From Branchiostoma floridae (Eukaryota > Chordata > Leptocardii > Amphioxiformes > Branchiostomatidae): a stretch of DNA of 64,000 nt. This document shows positions 55,118 through 64,000 of the stretch, piece by piece. The notes under the pieces are model-generated. The model did not search any database and was not told the DNA's origin. It saw nothing but the letters and a program-made list of their open reading frames with translations. A program made the position numbers and the translations under genes. The stretch spans positions 11,852,283 through 11,916,282 of the forward strand of contig NC_049983.1 of assembly GCF_000003815.2 (NCBI RefSeq). The letters run 5' to 3'. Each line of letters starts with the position of its first letter. The stretch's first letter is position 1.

Positions 55118-55696
55118 CGCAGGGAAAACTACGACCCCGCTTTGACAGCTGAAGAATTTTCATGACGTCATAATCAGGCGAACTTTATTTCCTACATCTA
55201 ATGGTAAAACTAAGGTGTGCGTCGCCATGGCTACCAGCCTTTGATGTAGCATAACAAGTGATTAACTTTTCTTTTTCTCGCGTCATCTGGTTTTATACAA
55301 GCAACAGCTGTTCACCTTTAAATAGAGCCTGGTACCCCTGAGGTAAGTTTTTGTAAATCGGGGTGAAGCTTTGACACGCACCGTGGTCTGCAACATCGAC
55401 CCGTTAGTACAAAACGTTCGCCCAGTGAGGACAACAGAGCCGCCTGCTTTGTGTGGAAAGCGCGTCCAATAGCAACAAGTGTTTGTTCAACTCTTATACG
55501 CCACAGCGCTCTCAAGTCTTACCTACAGGTGAACTACGACTCTCGAGGTTCGTAACGGTCTCCCAGTGCGTTACCCGTGTTAAATACCCATTCAGGCAGA
55601 CGAGAAACGGTTTAAAGGGATTTAAGACCCGGGAATCGGGCTTATTTCGTGACTTAGGATTTGACAACGGAGCGGTGAACAAGGTAATTAGCGGAC
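55118..55696. other. Probable promoter region of the downstream gene
   Basis: Lies between the candidate terminal exon and the first coding exon at 55697. Overlapping open frames here are not supported by splice signals. Confidence 0.3.
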
Positions 55697-56017
55697 ATGG
55701 CCACGTTCTACGTCACAGGTGTACGTCGGCCGCCTATACTGGCTCCGTACCGCACAAGGAGTGTGGAGAGCATACATGCGCAGTTTTCCGCACAGAATGC
55801 TGGCTGGAAGGGAGGGTCTGGACGGGGGTTGGACAAGAGCGCGAGATGTATGTCGTCTCCAAGACTTAACGGCGATATTAAGAGAGATAATTCCCTTTTA
55901 AGCCCTTGGAAATTGGGCTGGGAGGAGCTGAACAGACGATCGCCATCTTCATCGCCAGGAGGGAGTAGAGAGAGACTTAACTTACCTTCTACACCTCGGA
56001 TGGGGGTCAGGATTAAG
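55697..56017 (+). CDS. First coding exon of a plus-strand gene (probably the LIM-type gene)
   Basis: ATG in good context (GACATGG) opens 107 codons ending exactly at ATTAAG|GTAAGG, phase 0. The product is basic and Ser/Pro/Arg-rich with SP-type sites (SPRLNG, SPSSSPGG, LPSTPRMG), probably disordered. The next exon that fits phase 0 on this strand is 61855-61973, so this may be its N terminus with a ~5.8-kb first intron. The link is inferred; no domain is recognised in this exon alone. Confidence 0.6.
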
Positions 56018-56146
56018 GTAAGGAGTCATTCTGCAATTGTTGTCTAGCCTTTTAACTACATGACATTCAATTTGACATTGTACAACTCTGTGATACGGTC
56101 ATTCTTCAGGCAGCTCGGTAAAGCTTCCATGGACAGTTGAGATGTT

Positions 56147-56328
56147 TTACTCTCCAAATAGAGGTTAGGCTCTGGCTGTTTTTAGGCGTTTTTATCGGGC
56201 TTTCTACTAAAGTTTGTACCGTTTTGTTGACGTTTCGCGGCTAAAGAAACATCAATGAAACAGTACAAAATAAAAACGTCTAAAAAAAATTCAAATACAG
56301 CCGCAGCATAATCTCTGCTTGGAGAGTA
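56147..56328. mobile_element. 182-bp hAT-type MITE
   Basis: TACTCTCCAA...CAGAG-type inverted ends (left from 56148, right to 56328) are flanked by a perfect 8-bp duplication GAGATGTT (56139-56146 and 56329-56336). The phrase TTTTTATCGGGCTTTCTA inside recurs at about 58697, within a partial relative of the same element. Confidence 0.82.
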
Positions 56329-56336
56329 GAGATGTT

Positions 56337-59300
56337 CAGCAATATGCTGGTAACTTTAAAAATGATGCTGCAGATACCGGGTACTTCCTCTCTTGACGTG
56401 AGCAAAGTTAACGTTTGCTCGCAGGGTCCTTCACATGTTTGTTTCTAAATGTTGACGTACCTTAGGGAAACAAAGCCCAACCGGCGTCACTTTTTATCAC
56501 CTTTTCCCCTTTCATCATACACACATATAATCACGCTGCTATTTGAGTGGTGCCATCATCTGTGAAGATGGAAGGATGTCTACTTTTTGAAAAGTTACCA
56601 ATTTCCAAGTCATTATGAATCACTCCCTAATCGAACAAAAATGTGGGTCCTGCTGAAAGCTAATTTCCTAGTTTTATGAGAGTCTGTCTGACTTCCCAGC
56701 AATGATTGACAAAGGGACCACACGTCGGGGTCGTGACGAGGTCAAACGGCATCGTTACTTTCTAGGAAGTCACGGCCTCCTCAAGGACAATGACTGATGA
56801 CGTCATGTCCATTGTTTACCTGATGTCGATGGGGTCCTGGGAGACCAAAGCTCCAACAAGCACCACTTTCCTACAATGTACGTGTCCGGTGATTTAGGTC
56901 GTTTTTCATTAATTCGAAGCAGGATTTCCGCTCATTTTCTTTGACCTTTCTAAAGTGTTTGCGCCATTTCAGCATTATTTGGCTCTTTACTACAATTACA
57001 GAGAAACTTGCATGCTCAAGAAGCCAGGCCTGTGTTTTCCATCTTATCAGTAACATTATCTGCTATACATGAATAATCCGTCGCGTGGCGCCTCTTCTAC
57101 TTAGCCATGCCCACTCCATTGACTCTGGGTTGACGTTATCTCAAACGGTTATCTGTGAAGTCCCCGCTAAGTACAAATAAACACAGCCACTGCCATGGCT
57201 GCCTTCCTTCAGGTTTAGACTTCTGATCTCACGTTACATGAACCTTCCCCTCGACTTTGGTGCTATTTGTTCTCACCCAACCACCGCTAGCGCCTTGGAC
57301 ATGATCTATTTATTTCCTGCCTCAAGTTGTTGAAGTTATCTCCAGTGGAAGTTTGTTCTCCAACTGGTTCTTTGTTTGATTTCTAACTGCTTTTTTAAGG
57401 TCAGGGTGTAGGGTGACGTTACAAATGGTGCCATCGCACTTGTCACGAATGTCCTCTAAACAATAAAGGATGTGACTCTCAGGAAAAGCTATGCCGGAGC
57501 ATCAAATATCATGTTTATTATGTATTACTCTTGGATTAAACATTGACTCCGTTCTAGCATGAACCAACTTGGAGCGCACACTTCAACTGAACAAGCAGCA
57601 GCCAGTGCTGAACACACTCAAAAACAAATACAAACAATCCCGCCAGGACGTAATTGCTATGCATGTAAGAAGTACAGCCACCCATTATGTTCATTGCTTG
57701 AATGTCATGTGCAACTCTCCAGTTTCCTCTCGGATTTCGCTATACAGATTCCGAAGTACGGAGTTCATCTCATTTATCAGTCTTTATTGAATACATCAAG
57801 GAGCTTTTATCAGATAAAAGCTCCTTGAATACATCAAGGAGAAACTCATTGAATGCATATGGTCCTTTAGACCGTGAACAACACTGGACTTCTGTGAGCT
57901 CTGGTTAAAATGTTCCACCTACATGGGAAAACCCCTTAACATCAATTTGTAACCGTTTTAACTGTACTTCCAGTGGTGGTGGCGTGATATCACAAATGTA
58001 ACTTACTGAATTTGTTCGCAACTTTGCGCCGAATTCTACACGCTTCCCCAAAAAATGCCAAGTTGATGTCACTGTCGTGAAGGTAGTTTATCATCTTCCT
58101 TCCTTTTTTTTCTCATTCGAAACACCATTGTCGGAGTTTAAAATACAAGGTTATGATCACAACCTCGTTGGTGTAGAAAATCAAATTTTCAAGTTACTCA
58201 AAGGCTATGAGCGGATATATAGTATCAATCGGAAGAGAGTAAAATATGCCTTGAATTGAAAAATCGACAATTCGGACAAACCATTTGGTGCACATAAACC
58301 ATTTTTAGAATTGTTTTCAGACATTTTGTCACCCAAATTGACACGGTGCAATTGGTCTCTTCTGTTCAGACTGTTGTATGAAGTTAACGTTCGTGTAACT
58401 TCCACGTTGCTTGCAAACACGTGTTCATTCAGCATGAAAAGATCGGTAAACATTAAAGACTTGTTACGCAGTAAATGAGGATTTCACTGAGTACACCTCG
58501 TAAAGAAAGTAGATATCGCACATGGTTGAAGATCAAAAGATCAAAGACTTTGAAGCTTTATGATTGGGCATTCCTATTGGGGGTGTTGTATAACTCCTGT
58601 CAACGCGTGTAGGGGAGGAGCATCTTTGCATATTGGTCGTTCACCTTTCTAAATTCTATTTGCATGTTTGCGACTCTTTGTGTTTTCAACGTTAGACATT
58701 TTTATCGGGCTTTCTATTTTGTGCTGTTTTCTCTATGTCTCGCTGTTTGTCAACCTAAAAAAAATCTGCTTGGAAAGTACATGTTTGCATTCAAGTTGTA
58801 CAAATGTATTGCAAGTTTGTCTTTGGATGGGTATTTGAAGTAAAGCAATTTTGGTCAAGTCCACCTCATTTTGTCTACAAGACATGTTGTTTTACGTCCA
58901 AGTGTAACGTTGGGTTAGATCAAATCTCTGAAAGAAAATAATCATTATATCTTTAATTATTATTATAGTACCGTATTTAGCACTGTTAGTAGTACTCTAC
59001 ACGGTGAAGTTACCCCAAGAAATGGTACGGTCCGCCTGTTTTCAGGGTGTGGCCTAGTGATTGACAGCAGCGTTCCGCCCCGAAAACAGAAGGACCTGTC
59101 AATCATTCTTGCGCTCGGGCTGGCCCGCTCACTCCTGGCTGGCATAGTTTGAATTGCTGGAGCAAAAGCGTTGGAAAACTCGCGTGCCGAGCAGGGATAC
59201 AGCAGAAAAGCCGAGCTTTAAACCCATGTGCAGGTAATAATTATTGTATTTTTCCAAAGTAGGACGATCCGAAATGACATTTCTTTTAAAGAGACAGGTT

Positions 59301-59445
59301 TTGTTATGGTAAAGTCTAAGGTATCATTCCGATCAAAGGGAGGGTGAAAAGGTGACCGTTCCGGCTCTGACACTTGGCTTGAATAGGGGGACGCCCGTGA
59401 TTATAAGTGCGAAAATTATTTCGGCCCAACGGTTTTCGCCATGCA
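56337..59445. other. Presumed first intron: non-coding with small repeats
   Basis: Contains the hairpin at 57796-57828 and a partial MITE relative at about 58685-58785. No convincing internal exon was found. Confidence 0.35.
57786..57842. repeat. Perfect 16-bp hairpin within a direct repeat
   Basis: TCAAGGAGCTTTTATC (57796-57811) and its exact complement (57813-57828) are separated by one base. TTGAATACATCAAGGAG flanks the structure as a direct repeat. Confidence 0.92.
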
Positions 59446-59493
59446 ATGGAGTCATTTCTGAGGCGATTTTCCTCTTTTCGACGCAGTTACAGG
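59446..59493 (+). CDS. Possible alternative first coding exon
   Basis: ATG at 59446 opens MESFLRRFSSFRRSYR and ends at TACAGG|GTAAGA, phase 0, which also fits the exon at 61855. The frame is open to 59407 upstream, and a TATAAG sits at about 59402. It could be an alternative promoter and N terminus for the same gene. Short, so weakly supported. Confidence 0.3.
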
Positions 59494-61854
59494 GTAAGAT
59501 TGTTGTCCATGTGTTGGGTTAGACCTCCGTGTGTGCACAAGGCAAGGCCTGACGCCCAACGCGAGAGATTTTCTCGGCCTGCGGCGCACACAATGCCGAA
59601 TGTTTACCCAGGGGGAAGCGCTGATGAAACCTCGGTTTGTACAGGCTTCCAGAGAGCACAAACGTGGTCCTTACTAATTTTACAACTCAAATAAGTTGTC
59701 CTGGTATTTCAGTTTGTTCTGTCTGTTATGTTAAGTGTTGTAGATGGTTCACTTTGTGTAGAAATGCCGTCGTTTTTGGCCAAGGGTGGGGAGGGGGGCT
59801 CTTCATTTACGACTGTTCTAGTCGGTCGCTAGCGTCGACGGACAGACACTGTTGGGATGTTTAAATCACTTCAATCCGAGAATTTCTACCCTTACATACC
59901 ATTTAACATGTTAGCAGGGACTTACAAATGCTGAATGATATACAAGAAGGCTGTGTACGTCTTTATTTTTGTCTTAACACAGCCCCTTTGATTTAATTCA
60001 AGGTAACGAGTCGAAATGTGAACAATTTTTACACGTCATTACAGTGTCGAGAACCATCAAAATCATACTGTCTGCAGGTTTACCTATTCTGTAGGTCCTG
60101 GTCTTGAGCTTTACACACTAGAAGACCGTTAAAACTTTCCATTTGGGAGGGTCAAATTTTTATAACATATAGACCATAGTATTTTTGTATATACCTTATC
60201 AGTTTGGTGTGTTTACCTGTGGTACGCTTTCCTACATTGTGTCCAGGTGTGGGATTTGGCTGAGTGCCAGTTTGAAAATAGGTTGAGTCAACTCCACAAC
60301 GTTACCTGTTTAGTTTGAATGATTGTCTCTGGTGTAGGAATAAATACATATCCATATGTTACCAAGCCAAGTCATTAATCTGCAGATACACATGGAGTTT
60401 ACCTCCTGCTAGTTCGCTACTCTGGGGGACAGGTGTCCATATTTCAGGTCGCAAGGCCTACATATTGTATGGTATGTGTATCATCTCTGGCTTTTGGTTT
60501 GATGTATTTCACAATCAAAGATACATATATGGAAAGCTCTCTGACAGTGTCTGTTGTGAATTTTACCAGAACTACTACATTGTATAAAAAAGTGTGTACC
60601 AGCCACCTGGTTGGCTATGTCTGGCTTGTACAAGTTGAAGCCCCTGAGAGAAGATGTAAAACTAAAAGGCCACCTGGGGACCAAACATCCATACCTGGCC
60701 ACAAAGTACTTAACGTTGAAACTTAATCTCATTGCACGTTAAGGATAATGATATTCCCAATTTGATGGTTGGCATTATATAAAAGCATATTTGGCCCAAT
60801 GTGTATAAATTTGCTGGTGCTTATTGCCGGTGCATGTGTATCATTGGTTTGTTTGTACTGCATGAAGTTGTCTGAAACATTAGCATTTGCATCTGAATCA
60901 GTGCCTCAATTTGGCAAAAGTGATACACAGTTGACAAGTATCTACCTGGCCATCGTTCACAGTTTTTGACATTTTTATGTCTCCCCAGAGTCTAGGAAAC
61001 TCAAAGGAGGAAAGTGAATAGCTCTGTTGGCTTTTCCTTGTTTGTCAATTGCACTGTATTTTTACATGACAAAACCTGCCAATATGGAAAGTTTCAGATG
61101 GATTGATCTTTTCTTATATCCATTAGGTGAGCTTTGAGTAAAATTTAACTAAAGGCAAAGGCATCTGAATGACATCCATTGTCATTTCTGGTCATTTACA
61201 TGTATCTCACCGTGTCTAGTTCCTATATCTTATGGCAGGTAGCCAGGCCAAGGGCCCAGAGATGGGTCCAGTTGGGATTCTTGAAGCCCAACTTGTGGCC
61301 TAGTAAAAGCATGTTATGGTGTCAGGTCAAGTGGTGCTGTGCAGTTTTCCATCCCTCCAAGGTTTCCAAATGGTCTCATGGCTGTCCATATGGAATAGGC
61401 AACATTTGTCTAACACAGATGCCATGGATGCCAGGCCTTTCAAAACTTGACTTCCTCAGGAAAGAGTGGTGTTGAATGTTAGTAATTGTTCCTGGTTCTG
61501 GACCACAGCATGACTCATAGATGAAAGCACTGCTCCTGTGATAGTGTGAATTGTGTACATGTACATGTATATCCTGTGGAAGTGTCACTCTGCAAACATT
61601 ACCATAAATATCAAAGTCAATGGGTTCAGTATTTCTTTATTTACCATAACAGAAAATGGAATAAATAACAATCCCCTCTGGCAATTGGTAACAAAAGTCA
61701 CAAACAAAACCCTATACAAGTAGTGCATGGATACCTCAGAGCTTTGACCTAACCTGATGTACAGTTATGAATATTGCATAAACTCTTCCTAGTTTTGTGT
61801 TGGCCGTATTTATTTTCGTGTCATTTTGCTCATGTTTCTTGTCTTGATTTGCAG
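59494..61854. other. Intron or spacer without recognised exon
   Basis: Only short frames. ACATGTACATGTA at about 61556 is one of several such palindromic runs in the window. Confidence 0.3.
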
Positions 61855-61973
61855 GGTTTTGTGAAGGGTAACTCAGAAGAGAAGAGAGACCAGGTCATGT
61901 CTGCTGTTCAGGCCTGCTCAGCGTGTGTGAAATGTGGGGACCGGTGTCCCGGCTACCAGCCCCACTACTGGAG
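61855..61973 (+). CDS. Exon of a testin/LMCD1-type LIM protein (Cys-rich N-terminal motif)
   Basis: A pyrimidine-rich tract and TTTGCAG precede the exon, and TGGAG|GTAAGC ends it (phase 2). Only one frame is open, reading GFVKGNSEEKRDQVMSAVQA, then CSACVKCGDRCPGYQPHYWR. CxxCxxxCxGxxxHxWRK is the conserved N-terminal Cys-rich motif of testin and LMCD1, which lie before a PET domain and LIM zinc fingers; these are cytoskeletal and adhesion adaptors. The exon breaks at the Arg, so the next should begin with KICxxCKC-like sequence. PET and LIM exons are expected beyond 64000. Orthology (testin versus LMCD1 or a relative) is undecided. Confidence 0.65.
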
Positions 61974-64000
61974 GTAAGCCATACACTCCTCTCCTCTCGT
62001 CCTAGACACAAAAACTCCAATCCAGCAAGATGGCCAATAACTGCTCTGCCGGCTACATTCTTTCCCATTTGCCACAGCAAGATCTGCTTGGAGATTACAA
62101 GATAGAAACTGCTGACCATTAGTTCAGAAAACCAGTGTTGAACAGTAGCTTGTGTTCCACATCCATTTATCTCACCATGAAAAAATCTGTTTGCTTTTGG
62201 GAAGCCATGTTGTGAGCTAGAATTTCCCCCATCCATGATGTAGCCCATCAGTTTCTACTTGATGGTAACCTTATATGGTATTAGGTGTGCAGAGATTCTG
62301 GCTTGTGCTTATCCCAAGGCTGTTCCTTGCTGAATTCCCTTTCAATATTTCAGAAACTAATGGAATGGTTTTTGCAATGTTGAACTTGAAATTTTTTTAT
62401 ATCATGTAATACGATGTATGCTTCCAAGTCAGTAGTAGGATACTAGTGCTAGAGTAGATCATTAGAATTTAGAGCCAGGTAGGAGCCTACAGTTGGCAAT
62501 TAACCTAACACTGACTTCTCAAAGTAAACATGTATTCACATATTCAAATGTATTACTTTTAGCAATCACAACTCCATGTCCTTGGTTGATGCCTAAGTAT
62601 CATCATCTATCATTCTCTGTATTTTTGTATGTTGTTTGTCAAACAGAGGAACAATAACTATCCGCAATTTGCTAATGTTAAACCATTGATAATGCCTCCA
62701 GTTGTTTGCCCATTAGATATGTTTCCTTTGATTGTTATACCAGGAGTAACAATTACGCTGCACTGTTTTACAACCATCCATAGCCACCATTTTAATTTCA
62801 CATATAATGTGATTTATGATTGCTGCCTTTCCGATAAATCGGCTAAATTGCTAGTCTCTGCAGCTGTTGGGGGGAAAAGGGAAGCTTTCTCTGTCTAATG
62901 GGTTTTCTACTTTTGTGCTAATTTTGACGAATGTTCAGCCGGACAAGTTGTGATTGCAATAAATGATGTTGAATGGAGTCATAATGGGTGGTGTAACAGA
63001 TGTGAACAGATGCAAAATGTAGGCATTACCGAAATGGATGCAGTTCTGTGCCTTTAGTTTCAGCAGGAATACATGTTGAGGTTGTCAGAGTTTCTGATAA
63101 CTCACAATTTCTTGGCATACAATTAACATTTTGTACTTTCTTATCAGTTATTAGTCATGCTGGGGGATTGGCTATGTCATATTGTTGCTAAAGACTTTGC
63201 CTGAATTTTGTGAAATAAGTGGACTGAACTGGAAAAATAAGGAATTGATACCATGGTACCATGACAGTAATGATATTGTGCAAGTGTGTTTGTGAAGCCT
63301 TTTTTGGATAAGATTTATTTCTTATTTGGATGCATGACTGTTGAAAGATGTCATGCTCAAGACATTCCTCCAATTGACAATTTCACCTTCTTTTCTACAC
63401 CCTTTGTTTATGCTTATTGGTTAAAAAAATTACCTTCTTGTTGTCCAATTTGAAAATAAGTCTCTGCTTAATTAGGGTTGCAGTTGTATTGTTTCAGTTT
63501 TCACTTGGCTTGTTTCATTGTTAGGCTAATTAAAAGAAGGATCAGTATTGCATTTATTGGGATAGAGTGCGATGAAACTGCCGGAAAGTTTGACCAGTCG
63601 TGCCATTGATATCATCTTTGCCAGCCCCTCAGCATATTGTGAGACCATCACAATATGGGGAAACGTAAGCTGGGTCTTAGCATCTAAGAAATATGTCCAG
63701 AAATTCGCTGAATAGATAAACCACAAGATACCATAGGAGTGGTGGAGTGGAAGGTTTTTACCTGAGGCCACCACAGACTGTTATTTTCTACCTATAATTT
63801 TCCTTGTGCACTGATTTGTAGTTTAAAAGCAGCACTTTTCTTTACGTTTGTCAGTACAGTTTATAGCCCTTCACAACATAGGAGAGCTTTGTTGATCATA
63901 CACATTTACATTTTGGTTTGTAACTGCCATTGCAATTATGCAAATGTGAGGGCATGTTTCAGCCAATTTTCTACCTCTGACTGGGTCAGGGCTGACCTTT
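61974..64000 (+). other. Intron of the LIM-type gene to the window edge
   Basis: No further exon of the Cys-rich, PET or LIM type could be read. The sequence is AT-rich with no recognised repeat. Confidence 0.4.

Overview
The window is intron-rich animal nuclear DNA, AT-rich and densely packed with transposon relics. It is most likely from a cephalochordate (lancelet, Branchiostoma-like). Three things support this. A LINE carries a 2A-like 'ribosome skipping' motif before its endonuclease-RT, as known in lancelet and sea urchin elements. SINEs have deuterostome-type bodies. The DCLRE1C (Artemis) gene is chordate-like, with every catalytic residue at the same number as in the human protein. 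A hemichordate or echinoderm source is not excluded. There are no operons, bacterial genes, rRNA genes or CRISPR arrays.

Layout, left to right. (1) 198-860, + strand: the last three coding exons of a TRPC-type cation channel whose body lies outside the window. (2) 4091-1575, - strand: a complete four-exon gene for a type I membrane protein with a signal peptide, one C-type lectin domain, a Ser/Thr stalk, a membrane span and a short tail. (3) 4830-11380: two head-to-tail copies of an unclassified repeat with shared ends; the larger copy holds four arrays of hairpin-forming minisatellites. (4) 11.4-21 kb: SINE, paired MITEs, a 391-bp Harbinger-type MITE, a ~135-bp tandem array and one orphan 219-codon ORF. 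(5) 21989-21216, - strand: a RING/B-box (TRIM-like) protein that ends without a coiled coil. (6) 27.7-31.3 kb, - strand: a nearly full-length APE-type LINE, damaged by a frameshift and a long fold-back palindrome. (7) 33.0-34.0 kb: a SINE flanked by unrecognised minus-strand open segments.

(8) 47686-36024, - strand: the best gene here, DCLRE1C. All 15 coding exons join in phase to give 721 codons plus a stop. Its introns hold at least four DNA-transposon MITEs, one starting 23 nt past a splice donor, and a 20-bp triplication of one donor. (9) 48.2-53.5 kb: a highly uniform 97-bp satellite, then a duplicated segment. One copy of the segment contains a Harbinger MITE and the other preserves the empty target site, proving the insertion and its TTA duplication. 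(10) 54.9-64 kb, + strand: a terminal-exon candidate (54926-55117), a convincing first coding exon (55697-56017), a possible alternative first exon (59446-59493), and an exon with the Cys-rich CxxC...HYWR motif of testin/LMCD1-type LIM proteins (61855-61973). The rest of that gene lies beyond the right edge.

The four recognised gene products (channel, lectin receptor, TRIM-like protein, DNA-repair nuclease) share no obvious pathway; this is an ordinary mixed gene neighbourhood. I found no wholly new multi-gene system. The least explained structures are the paired A/B repeat with hairpin arrays, the 97-bp satellite open in all three forward frames, and the palindrome inside the 2A LINE.
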